Shown here piece after piece: positions 13,700 to 21,133 of a stretch of 31,816 nucleotides of DNA. The DNA comes from Bacteroidales bacterium UBA6366 (GTDB lineage Bacteria; Bacteroidota; Bacteroidia; Bacteroidales; UBA932). Under the pieces are notes generated by a model, which was not told where the DNA came from, ran no database searches, and worked only from the letters and a program-made list of their open reading frames with translations. Where the stretch lies: NCBI GenBank assembly GCA_002438845.1, contig DJRG01000077.1:545-32360 (forward strand), read 5' to 3'. The translations under genes and the position numbers were made by a program. How positions within the stretch are numbered: position 1 is the first letter of the stretch; every line of letters starts with the position of its first letter.

Positions 13700-13789
13700 G
13701 CTTGTCGAAGTGACCGGAAACATTTTGTCACTTCGGCAGGCTCAGTGACCAAGCAGATTCGGTCGCTGAGCTTGTCGAAGCGTCGAATC
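13687..13789. repeat. Three covarying stem-loop repeats between miaA and the DUF3127 gene
   Basis: Unit 1 (13687-13719, direct) has arms TTTCCGGTCGCT and AGTGACCGGAAA, twelve pairs including one G-T. Unit 2 (13727-13750, inverted) has arms GTCACT/AGTGAC. Unit 3 (13756-13789, direct) has CGCT/AGCG extended by GATTCG/CGAATC after a small internal loop. The loop, GAGCTTGTCGA or its complement-strand variant, is shared while the stems differ. The units sit between convergent genes and may stop transcription from both sides. Confidence 0.8.
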
Positions 13790-13802
13790 AACCGGACTCA
13801 AC

Positions 13803-14240
13803 CTAGAACGGCAAATCATTACTTGGATCGTCCGCAGGAAGGTCGTCGATGGTCGGGGCCGGAGCCTGCTGCTGAGGCTGGGCTCCGTAGTTCGGCTGAG
13901 GCGCAGGAGAGTAATTCTGCGGTGCCTGATAAGTAGGCTGCGGTGATGGAGCCGACTGTCCGGCAGGGGTGATTCTCCAGACGCGTACATCGTTGTACCA
14001 ACGCCCGTTATATTCCCGTGCCCTGAGATTGAACGCCACTTTGACGGCATCACCGACCTGATACTTGTCCAGATCCGCGACTTTGTCGTTGCCGAATGCC
14101 GTGAGGCACACGTCCGCCGGATAGTTGCCGTCTTGATATTCCAGAACAAAATCCTGTTTTGTCCAGGAGCCTTTTGCTCCCTGTCCGTTTTGTTTGGCAA
14201 GTTTCTGCTTGATCCTGCCTTCTATTTCCAATGCTGCCAT
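13803..14240 (-). CDS. DUF3127 OB-fold protein with SSB-like tail
   Basis: A 145-residue protein from the ATG at 14240 (MAALEIEGRIKQKL); a TTG nine codons upstream is rejected because the conserved region begins at MAALEIEG. Residues 1 to about 90 are the DUF3127 domain, a small beta-rich fold typical of Bacteroidota, with VLEYQDGNYPADVCLTAFG and the final strand WYNDVRVWRIT. The rest is a Pro/Gln-rich linker followed by an acidic tip ending DDPSNDLPF. This layout, OB-like domain, disordered linker and acidic tip with a terminal Pro-Phe, copies bacterial single-stranded-DNA-binding protein, so ssDNA binding and recruitment of partners through the tip is a reasonable inference. The FKBP gene is upstream, separated by a terminator-like hairpin. 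Confidence 0.82.
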   Translation of the reverse strand: MAALEIEGRIKQKLAKQNGQGAKGSWTKQDFVLEYQDGNYPADVCLTAFGNDKVADLDKYQVGDAVKVAFNLRAREYNGRWYNDVRVWRITPAGQSAPSPQPTYQAPQNYSPAPQPNYGAQPQQQAPAPTIDDLPADDPSNDLPF

Positions 14241-14257
14241 ATTCTTTTTCCTTTTGT

Positions 14258-14297
14258 TAAAAATCAAGCCTGCTCGGCGATGAACGCAAAGCAGGCT
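14258..14297 (-). terminator. Intrinsic terminator after the FKBP gene
   Basis: On the minus strand AGCCTGCT and AGCAGGCT (14297-14290 and 14274-14267) form a perfect 8-bp stem with a 15-base loop, followed by TGATTTTT. It lies 25 bases after the FKBP stop, so the DUF3127 gene would need read-through or its own promoter. Confidence 0.6.
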
Positions 14298-14321
14298 GTG
14301 TCTCCGCTGCCTTGGCAGGGA

Positions 14322-15134
14322 TTATTTCTTGTCCTCGGCGACAGGCTCCACAAAGAACTTCACAGAGTCGAGCTGGATGTCGAACACGAGAGTCGTGTTA
14401 GGATCGATGCCGTTGGAACCGCGCTCGCCGTAGCCGAGCTTGGAAGGAACGTAAAGGGTGGCCTTTCCGCCTTCACCGAGAAGCTTGAGACCTTCTGTCC
14501 AGGCGGGGATGACCCTGTTGAGGGTAAGCATGACGGCGTCCTGCTCCTCCTTGACCTCCTCGATGACTGTGCCGTCGGTGAGGGCAAGCTTGTAGTGAAC
14601 GTAGACAGTGTCCTTGTCTGAATTCGGTTTCACCTCGCTTCCGGCTTCGGCGATGATGTACTGGAGCCCGGACTCGGTCTCCTGAACACCAGCCTTCTTG
14701 CGGTTGGCCTCAAGGTATTTCTCCTCTTTCTCCTTGTTGATGGCGCCTACATATTCAGATCTCTTCTGGACGAAATCGTTCATGATTCTGTTCATCTCCT
14801 CAGGATTGACCTTGAACTGCTTTGTGAATTCTTCGTCACGAGGGTTGCCCTTGGCGGCGACGAAATCAGCCGCACCCTTCTTGATCATGTTGAAGTTGAG
14901 CTCGCCCATGCTGTAGTTCTTGATCATGGATCCGAGCTGGATTCCAAGAAGGTAACTTACAGAGTCAACTGTGGCCTTTGAAGGAAGAAGATCCTTCGCG
15001 TTGAGAGGCTTCTGAGGAACGGCGGCCACTGCTGTGCTGTCGGCTCCGTCAACCTTGCCGTCCACTTTGTTTGAATTGCAGGCCGCGACTGAAAGAACCA
15101 TCGCTGCCACCGCAAGCATTTTGATTGTCTTCAT
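14322..15134 (-). CDS. FKBP-type peptidyl-prolyl isomerase lipoprotein
   Basis: A 270-residue exported folding factor. The N-terminus is a lipoprotein signal: MKTIK, a hydrophobic stretch, then the lipobox SVAAC with lipidated Cys19. Residues 53-145 form the helical FKBP N-terminal dimerisation domain (VSYLLGIQLGSMIKN; FVQKRSEYVGAINKEKEEKYLEANRKK). The FKBP catalytic domain covers about 150-262, with SGLQYIIAEAG, the VHYKLALTDGTVIEE strand, VIPAWTEGLKLLGEGGKATLYVPSKLGYGERG and a final FDIQLDSV. This is the FkpA/Mip architecture, so cis-trans prolyl isomerase and chaperone activity at the membrane, facing the periplasm or cell surface, is expected. It diverges from recQ. Confidence 0.93.
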   Translation of the reverse strand: MKTIKMLAVAAMVLSVAACNSNKVDGKVDGADSTAVAAVPQKPLNAKDLLPSKATVDSVSYLLGIQLGSMIKNYSMGELNFNMIKKGAADFVAAKGNPRDEEFTKQFKVNPEEMNRIMNDFVQKRSEYVGAINKEKEEKYLEANRKKAGVQETESGLQYIIAEAGSEVKPNSDKDTVYVHYKLALTDGTVIEEVKEEQDAVMLTLNRVIPAWTEGLKLLGEGGKATLYVPSKLGYGERGSNGIDPNTTLVFDIQLDSVKFFVEPVAEDKK

Positions 15135-15249
15135 AATACTATTAATTATTTATAAGTTGTCTGTCTTTCGCTTCCGGACGCATCGCACCAAAAGTTCAGC
15201 AAATATCGCAAAAAATATTGACTTTATTTCTCGTCGCGAGGCAAAATGC

Positions 15250-15280
15250 TTGTTTGTCCAGAAAATATTCACTATTTTTA
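15250..15280 (+). promoter_or_regulatory. Possible recQ promoter
   Basis: TTG (15250-15252), 20 bases, then TATTTTTA (15273-15280), which differs from TAnnTTTG only in the last base. The predicted start near 15287 would leave a leader of about 13 bases before the recQ ATG at 15300. Confidence 0.45.
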
Positions 15281-15299
15281 GGAATAATTAGGAAATTCT

Positions 15300-17504
15300 A
15301 TGGAAATTGACTCGTCATTGCTGAATTCCAAATTGAAAGAATTCTTCGGTTTTGATTCCTTCAAGGGGGACCAGGAGAAAATCATTAGGAATCTTCTGGA
15401 GGGGAAGGACACATTTGTCCTGATGCCGACAGGAGGAGGCAAATCTTTGTGCTTCCAGCTGCCCGCTCTGGTCATGCCGGGAACAGCCATAGTGATCTCT
15501 CCTTTGATCGCCTTGATGAAGAATCAGGTGGATGTGATAAGGGGATTCGTTGAGGAACAGAACGGGGTCGCGCATTTCCTTAACTCTTCGTTGAACAGGG
15601 CGCAGATCCAGGAGGTGCGTTCGGACGTGCTCTCGGGAGTGACCAAGTTGCTTTACGTGGCTCCGGAATCCCTGACCAAAGAGGAGAATGTGGAGCTTCT
15701 CCGGGAGGTGGACATCTCTTTCTACGCTGTTGACGAGGCTCATTGCATTTCCGAATGGGGGCACGACTTCAGGCCGGAATACCGCCGGATCCGGGACATG
15801 ATCCAGACCATAGGCCGCGCGCCGGTCATCGCCCTCACGGCCACGGCCACGCCCAAGGTTCAGAACGACATCCAGAAGAATCTCGGGATCATGGACGCTA
15901 CAGTCTTCAAGTCATCGTTCAACAGGCCGAACCTTTTCTATGAGGTACGTGACAAGGTCAACCCCGACAAGGACATCATACGCTACATCAAGCAGCACCC
16001 GGGTGAGTCCGGGATTATCTATTGCCTGAGCCGCAAAAAGGTTGAGGAGATAGCCAACCTTCTTGACATAAACGGAATCCGCGCGCTTCCGTACCATGCC
16101 GGCCTTGACGCGAAGACCAGGGCCGAGAATCAGGACCGGTTCCTTATGGAGGATGTGGATGTGATCGTGGCGACGATAGCTTTCGGAATGGGGATTGACA
16201 AGCCGGACGTGCGTTTCGTCATCCATTACGACATCCCGAAGAGCATAGAGGGCTACTATCAGGAGACCGGGCGCGCAGGCAGGGACGGGGAGAACGCCGA
16301 GTGCATAACCTATTACAGCTACAAGGACATCCGTAAACTGGAGAAGTTCATGCAGGGCAAGCCGGTCTCCGAGCAGGAGATAGGCAGGCAGCTGCTGATG
16401 GACACCGTGGCTTACGCCGAGTCGAGCATTTGCCGCAGGAGGCTGCTTCTGAACTATTTCGGTGAGGACTATCCGAAGGACAACTGCGGCCTTTGCGACA
16501 ATTGTGTGAATCCGAAGGCCACATTTGACGGCCGTAAGGAGATGTGTCTGGTGATAAGGCTCATAAAGTCGCTTCCGGAGCATTTCAAGATTGAACATCT
16601 GGCTTCGGTGCTGGCCGGCCAGGACAACGCTCTGATCAAATCATACCGTCATGACACATTCCCTCTGTTCGGCTCCGGGAGCGGGCACAGTGTGAATTTC
16701 TGGTGCGCTGTCATTCATCAGGGACTTATCATGCACCTTCTTGAAAAGGAAATCGAGACCTATGGTCTGATCTATGTGACCCCGAAAGGCGAGGAGTTCT
16801 TCAGCAATCCTTATGAGGTGCGCCTTGTGGAGGACAGGGTGTTCAAAGGAAAGGAAGGCGATGACGAGGACGACGATGACGCGCCGTCTCCTGCCATGAA
16901 GGGTGGAGGTGGTGACGCTGCTCTTCTGTCCATGCTCAAGAGCCTCCGGAAGGACATGTCGAAAAGGCTTAATCTCCAGCCGTGGATAATCTTCGGGGAT
17001 CCGGCTCTGGAAGATATGTCGATCCTCTACCCGATCACCTATGATGAGCTTCATAACTGTCAGGGTGTCGGCGAGGGGAAGGCCAGAAAATACGGCAAGG
17101 AATTCATCGACCTGATCCGCCGGTATGTCGAGGAGAACGACATCACCAGGCCGGAGGATTTTGTGGTCAAGTCGCCTCCGACCAAGAGCGCGGACAAGAT
17201 ATTCATAATCCAGAACATCGACAGGCGGATGTCTCTTGATGACATCGCTGAGGCGAAAGGGCTTGAGTTGGATGAACTGATGGGCGAGGTTGAAGGAATC
17301 GTGTCTTCCGGGACTAAACTGGATCTGAACTACTACATCGGTCAGGTGATTGACGATGAGGTGGTTGAGGATATTTATGAATATTTCAAAAGCGAGGCGA
17401 CCTCAGATTCCGTCGATGAAGCCGTCAAGGTCCTCGGACCTGATTACGATGAGATGGAGATCCGTCTTGTCAGGATCAAGTTCCTTTGCGAGATCGCTTC
17501 CTAG
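15300..17504 (+). CDS. recQ: ATP-dependent DNA helicase RecQ
   Basis: A 3'-5' DNA helicase for recombination and fork repair. Motif 0 and Walker A are seen as FKGDQEKIIRNLL and PTGGGKS (43-49); Walker B is DEAH at 145-148 with the RecQ aromatic loop CISEWGHDFRPEY; helicase motif VI reads YQETGRAGRDG. The zinc site consists of C379 and CGLCDNC near residue 400, followed by the winged-helix RQC domain. An acidic, Gly-rich linker (GDDEDDDD, about 521-528) precedes the HRDC domain (about 555-630). The remaining 100 residues form an extra C-terminal helical domain common in Bacteroidota RecQ. Length 734 is usual for that group. The stop codon shares the palindrome CTAG with the stop of the convergent phosphatase gene. 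Confidence 0.96.
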   Translation: MEIDSSLLNSKLKEFFGFDSFKGDQEKIIRNLLEGKDTFVLMPTGGGKSLCFQLPALVMPGTAIVISPLIALMKNQVDVIRGFVEEQNGVAHFLNSSLNRAQIQEVRSDVLSGVTKLLYVAPESLTKEENVELLREVDISFYAVDEAHCISEWGHDFRPEYRRIRDMIQTIGRAPVIALTATATPKVQNDIQKNLGIMDATVFKSSFNRPNLFYEVRDKVNPDKDIIRYIKQHPGESGIIYCLSRKKVEEIANLLDINGIRALPYHAGLDAKTRAENQDRFLMEDVDVIVATIAFGMGIDKPDVRFVIHYDIPKSIEGYYQETGRAGRDGENAECITYYSYKDIRKLEKFMQGKPVSEQEIGRQLLMDTVAYAESSICRRRLLLNYFGEDYPKDNCGLCDNCVNPKATFDGRKEMCLVIRLIKSLPEHFKIEHLASVLAGQDNALIKSYRHDTFPLFGSGSGHSVNFWCAVIHQGLIMHLLEKEIETYGLIYVTPKGEEFFSNPYEVRLVEDRVFKGKEGDDEDDDDAPSPAMKGGGGDAALLSMLKSLRKDMSKRLNLQPWIIFGDPALEDMSILYPITYDELHNCQGVGEGKARKYGKEFIDLIRRYVEENDITRPEDFVVKSPPTKSADKIFIIQNIDRRMSLDDIAEAKGLELDELMGEVEGIVSSGTKLDLNYYIGQVIDDEVVEDIYEYFKSEATSDSVDEAVKVLGPDYDEMEIRLVRIKFLCEIAS

Positions 17505-18358
17505 ATTGTCACCATTTTCAATCGGCGCCCTTCGAAGTGGCCGAGTCGCCTGAACCCGAACATCTTTATGTACTGGGCGAAATAGTCGAACCTGTCGCCG
17601 ACCTGCTGTGGAGCGTGCGAGTCCGAACCCATGCAGATGATCTCACCGCCGAGCTCCATGTACCTAAGCAGTATGTCTCTGTCGAGTTGTGGGGTGCGAA
17701 GTCCGTAAGTCTTGTAGCTTTTTGTGTTGATTTCAAGTCCTTTGCCATTCTCTATCAGGTACTTGAATATCTCGTCGAACAGCCCTGGAAAATCCCTGTA
17801 CAGCACACTTTCCTTCGGGTAGGGAGCGTAGCGGGCCACATAGTCGAAGTGTCCCATGATGTCGAAATCTCCGAGCCATCTCATTTCTCGAAGGATGGTC
17901 TCGAGGTAACGCCCGTAGGCCTCTTTCCAATTCTTGCCGTTGTAGTAAGGCCCGAAATACGGGTCCGTGTCTTCAAGGTAGTGGACCGAAGCGATGATCT
18001 GATCGAATTTGTGCCCGGAGAGAAGTTCCCTTGTCTGATCGTGGTTCTTTTCCCCAAGGCCGAGTTCTATTCCTTTGAAGACCTTGAATTTCCTCGGAAC
18101 GGATTTGCCGTAAACCCCTTCGGCGATCAGCCCGTTCACCCTGTCGATCTCGGCCTGTTGGGCGTCAACATCAAAGACCTCGCTGACGATCGGCTCGAAC
18201 TCCTCCTTCATTTTCGGGACGTAGAAATCACAGTGGTCGGTGAAACATATTCCTCCGAATCCTTTTTCCGCCGCGGCTACGGCGCTTTTCTCAACGGTTG
18301 TACCCTTTCCGTCAAAGGAAAATTGGCTATGATTATGTGTGTCAAAAAACATAGGCAC
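17501..18358 (-). CDS. hisK: PHP-domain histidinol-phosphatase
   Basis: A 285-residue member of the PHP phosphoesterase superfamily, histidinol-phosphatase HisK/HisJ type, which removes phosphate from L-histidinol phosphate in histidine synthesis. Metal-binding motifs are visible in order: DTHNHSQFSFDG (His8 and His10), FTDHCDF, GIELGLG with the Glu ligand, ASVHYLED, GHFDYVARY and GSDSHAPQQVG near the C-terminus. Length is normal for the family. It is not beside other his genes, so the substrate call rests on family resemblance alone. Its TAG stop and that of recQ overlap by four bases in the palindrome CTAG, leaving no space for an intergenic terminator. Confidence 0.85.
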   Translation of the reverse strand: MPMFFDTHNHSQFSFDGKGTTVEKSAVAAAEKGFGGICFTDHCDFYVPKMKEEFEPIVSEVFDVDAQQAEIDRVNGLIAEGVYGKSVPRKFKVFKGIELGLGEKNHDQTRELLSGHKFDQIIASVHYLEDTDPYFGPYYNGKNWKEAYGRYLETILREMRWLGDFDIMGHFDYVARYAPYPKESVLYRDFPGLFDEIFKYLIENGKGLEINTKSYKTYGLRTPQLDRDILLRYMELGGEIICMGSDSHAPQQVGDRFDYFAQYIKMFGFRRLGHFEGRRLKMVTI

Positions 18359-18377
18359 GAATATAGTATTTTTTACT

Positions 18378-18385
18378 TAAATTTG
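18378..18385 (+). promoter_or_regulatory. -7 box before DUF308-dnaG operon
   Basis: TAAATTTG fits the Bacteroidota -7 box exactly. No TTG is present about 20 bases upstream. The predicted transcription start is near 18392, about 21 bases before the ATG at 18413. Confidence 0.45.
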
Positions 18386-18412
18386 TAAGTTATATTTTAA
18401 ACGAATTTTATT

Positions 18413-19054
18413 ATGTTCACATTTGGCTACAAAACTTCGTTCAGCAGCATCCTCAGAGCCTTGGCTTCCATCGGTATAGGTCTGGTGATGATTTTTGACA
18501 ACGAGGCTTCGGTGACGGTTGTGAAGGTCATAGCGGCTTTCCTGTTGGCCTCCGGGGTTGTCTCGCTGCTCTATGGCTTCATACGCGGAAAAAGGGAAGG
18601 AGTGCTTCCGTTGATGGCGGTGAACTCTGTAGTGGATTTGATTTTGGGACTGTTGCTTTTCCTGAACCCGGTTTGGGTGGCCGGCTTCATCGTGACATTG
18701 ATAGGAATAGTGCTGATTCTTCTCGGAGGCATCCAGTTGCTTGCTTTGGCCGGGACCTTGTCCCTGCTCGGAGCCGGTTTCTCAACCCTGATCCTTTCAA
18801 TCTGTGCGGTGATCGGTGGGGCGTTCCTGCTCTTCAATCCGTTCGGTGAGAGGATCATGAGCATCTGCGCCGGAAGTTTCCTGCTTCTGTACGGAGTGTC
18901 CGAGCTGATCTCGTCATGGAGGATCCGCAAGGCCAAAGAGGCGTACGGGGTCCGTTTCAACGCGCCTGACGAACCGCAGTCTGGCCAGGACGTGATCGAG
19001 ACTTCCGGTTTGGACGATGCCAAGGAAGTGAACTACACAAAGGTAGACGAATAG
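18413..19054 (+). CDS. DUF308/HdeD-like membrane protein
   Basis: A 213-residue integral membrane protein of the DUF308 (HdeD-like) family. Six hydrophobic segments arranged as helix pairs are seen, for example ILRALASIGIGLVMIF, VIAAFLLASGVVSLLYGF, VVDLILGLLLFL, FIVTLIGIVLILLGGIQLLAL, LILSICAVIGGAFLLF and ICAGSFLLLYGVSELI. A 45-residue charged cytoplasmic tail follows. E. coli HdeD is linked to acid resistance; the role here is unknown. The dnaG ATG begins one base after its stop codon, so it is the first gene of the primase operon, a neighbour that says little about function. Confidence 0.85.
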   Translation: MFTFGYKTSFSSILRALASIGIGLVMIFDNEASVTVVKVIAAFLLASGVVSLLYGFIRGKREGVLPLMAVNSVVDLILGLLLFLNPVWVAGFIVTLIGIVLILLGGIQLLALAGTLSLLGAGFSTLILSICAVIGGAFLLFNPFGERIMSICAGSFLLLYGVSELISSWRIRKAKEAYGVRFNAPDEPQSGQDVIETSGLDDAKEVNYTKVDE

Positions 19055-19055
19055 C

Positions 19056-21128
19056 ATGATTCCTCGGGAAACGGTACAGAAAATCCTTGACACCGCCCGG
19101 ATCGAGGAGGTGGTGGGCGACTTCGTGACTTTGAGAAAGCGCGGGGCCGACCTTTGGGCTTGCTGTCCGTTTCATGGCGAGAAGACACCGTCATTCCATG
19201 TTATTCCCTCCAAAGGGCAATATTACTGTTTCGGCTGCCACAAGGGAGGTTCCGCCGTCGGGTTCATAATGGACTATGAGCATCTGTCCTACGTGGAGGC
19301 TCTGCGGTACCTTGCCAGGAAGTACAACATCGAGATAGTCGAGAAAGAGGAGACAGCGGAGGACATAGCGAACCGTCAGCGGAACGAGAGCCTGCTGCTT
19401 GTCTCTGAATATGCCGGCAATTTCTTCAAGGAGCAGCTTAAGACGGAGGAAGGCCGGGCCGTGGGGCTTGAATATTTCCACTCCAGGGGGTTGGAGGACG
19501 CCACCATCGAGAAATATGGCCTTGGCTGGGCCCCATCCAGCCGTCATGCATTGACCGACGCCGCCAAGGCGGCGGGGTACAAGGATGAATATCTTCTTGA
19601 AACCGGCCTTTGCGCCGCGTACGATTCGGACAACAGCCTGCGCGACAGGTTCTACGACCGGGTGGTCTTCCCGATTCATTCCGTGAGCGGGAGGGTGATT
19701 GCCTTCGGAGCAAGGACTTTGAAGTCCAAGGAGGCCGGAAAGCCTTACGCCAAGTATGTCAATTCCAAGGAGTCGGACATCTATGTCAAGAACAGGTCGC
19801 TCTACGGCATCTGGTTCGCCAAGAACGAGATGGCCCGCAAGGACAAGTGCTACCTTGTCGAAGGTTATCTGGATGTGCTTTCGATGCATCAGCTCGGAAT
19901 CACCAACGTGGTGGCTTCCAGCGGCACAGCGTTGACAGAGGGACAGATAGGCCTCATCAAGCGTTTCACCCAGAACGTCACGATCATGTACGATGGAGAC
20001 TCAGCCGGGATTCACGCTGCCCTGCGGGGAATCGACATGTTTCTGCGTGAGGGGATGAACGTGAAGGTCGTGCTGATTCCGGATGGGGATGATCCGGATT
20101 CATATTCCAGAAAACATTCTTTGGCGGAGGTTGAGGAATTCCTTGCCGGAGCGGAGATGGATTTCGTGGATTTTAAGTCTTCATTGCTGATGAAGGACAC
20201 CGCCAGGGATCCGCTGAAGCGGGCCGAGGTGATCAACGATATCGCCGACACGATAGCAGACATTCCAGATGCGGTGAAGCGCTCTGTCTATGTTGATTTC
20301 CTGAGCGATAAGTTTGAGATCCGGAGAGATATCCTGGACGAGAGGATCGGTGCGACACGTTCCAGGAGGCTCATTGAGGAGAAGAAGGCTGCTGACCGGG
20401 AGCGGGAGAGACGTCAGAACCAGGGGGCTTCGGCAATCTCAGCCACCCTGTTGTCAGTGGCATCGACAGGCTTAGCCACCGATGCCGCTCCGGTGGCTGA
20501 GCCCGTCGAAGCCACCGAAGAACCTACCCAGCGTACCGGCCTGGATGCCTTGATGGACAACCGTATCATGGCCACCGCCGAGCGCGACCTGCTGAACTTC
20601 ATCCTGACCTACGGCACCACGACTCTGGAGTTCCAAAGCGATTCGGATTTCTACACCGGCTCGGATGAGGATGCCCGCACCGTGTTTGATTTCATCGACC
20701 AGGCTTTGGAGGAAGACAAGTCTGGATTTGTCAATTCTGTCTACAAAAAGACCTATGAGGCCTATTCGAAAGGCTACTATGAGGGATATTCGCAGGAGGA
20801 GATCGTCAAACGTCTGATGGACGGTGAAGACAGGAATGTCGCCTATGTCGCGGCGCAGCTTTCCACGGATGAGAAGTACGAGCTTTCTGTCAAGAATCTG
20901 CGACAGTCCATGATGTCGAAAGGGTCGTGGCTGACGCTCTACGTCCCTAAGGCGATTCTGGTTTTCCAGCAAAGCCGTATGGAGAACCGTGACAACGAGC
21001 TCAAGGAAGAGCTCAGGGAGGCGCAGGCCTCTTCCGACAGCGACCGGGTGATGGAGATCATGAAGGAGATGCTCAAGGTGCAGAAGGCGCTTAAAATGGT
21101 GAAAGTCAGATTGGGAAGAGAAAAATAA
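19056..21128 (+). CDS. dnaG: DNA primase
   Basis: Makes RNA primers at the replication fork. The zinc domain has C37-x2-H40 and C58-x2-C61 (CCPFHGEKTPSFH; YYCFGCHKGG). The catalytic core includes the YVNSKESDIYVKNRSLYG region and the TOPRIM domain, with Glu in LVEGYLDVLSMHQ and the Asp pair in MYDGDSAG. The C-terminal helicase-binding domain occupies the last 180 or so residues. Between core and C-terminal domain, residues about 456-488 are encoded by three copies of the dispersed CTGAGC-family repeat, giving a low-complexity Ala/Pro/Glu/Thr linker (AEPVEATEEP). Total length, 690, is somewhat above E. coli DnaG (581). metG starts 5 bp downstream; this is a tight operon. Confidence 0.96.
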   Translation: MIPRETVQKILDTARIEEVVGDFVTLRKRGADLWACCPFHGEKTPSFHVIPSKGQYYCFGCHKGGSAVGFIMDYEHLSYVEALRYLARKYNIEIVEKEETAEDIANRQRNESLLLVSEYAGNFFKEQLKTEEGRAVGLEYFHSRGLEDATIEKYGLGWAPSSRHALTDAAKAAGYKDEYLLETGLCAAYDSDNSLRDRFYDRVVFPIHSVSGRVIAFGARTLKSKEAGKPYAKYVNSKESDIYVKNRSLYGIWFAKNEMARKDKCYLVEGYLDVLSMHQLGITNVVASSGTALTEGQIGLIKRFTQNVTIMYDGDSAGIHAALRGIDMFLREGMNVKVVLIPDGDDPDSYSRKHSLAEVEEFLAGAEMDFVDFKSSLLMKDTARDPLKRAEVINDIADTIADIPDAVKRSVYVDFLSDKFEIRRDILDERIGATRSRRLIEEKKAADRERERRQNQGASAISATLLSVASTGLATDAAPVAEPVEATEEPTQRTGLDALMDNRIMATAERDLLNFILTYGTTTLEFQSDSDFYTGSDEDARTVFDFIDQALEEDKSGFVNSVYKKTYEAYSKGYYEGYSQEEIVKRLMDGEDRNVAYVAAQLSTDEKYELSVKNLRQSMMSKGSWLTLYVPKAILVFQQSRMENRDNELKEELREAQASSDSDRVMEIMKEMLKVQKALKMVKVRLGREK
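20423..20517. repeat. Three dispersed-repeat copies inside dnaG
   Basis: Unit 1 (20423-20448, inverted, degenerate core TCGGCAATCTC) has arms GGCT/AGCC. Unit 2 (20457-20479, inverted) has arms GTGGC/GCCAC. Unit 3 (20491-20517, direct) has the perfect 8-bp arms CGGTGGCT/AGCCACCG around the loop GAGCCCGTCGA. All three are in frame and contain no stop. Stem bases differ from the intergenic copies but still pair. Confidence 0.8.
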
Positions 21129-21133
21129 TATTC

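Noticed and set aside
14240..14267. Longer DUF3127 start at 14267
   Set aside because: TTG start within the arm of the terminator hairpin; the conserved domain begins at the ATG at 14240.
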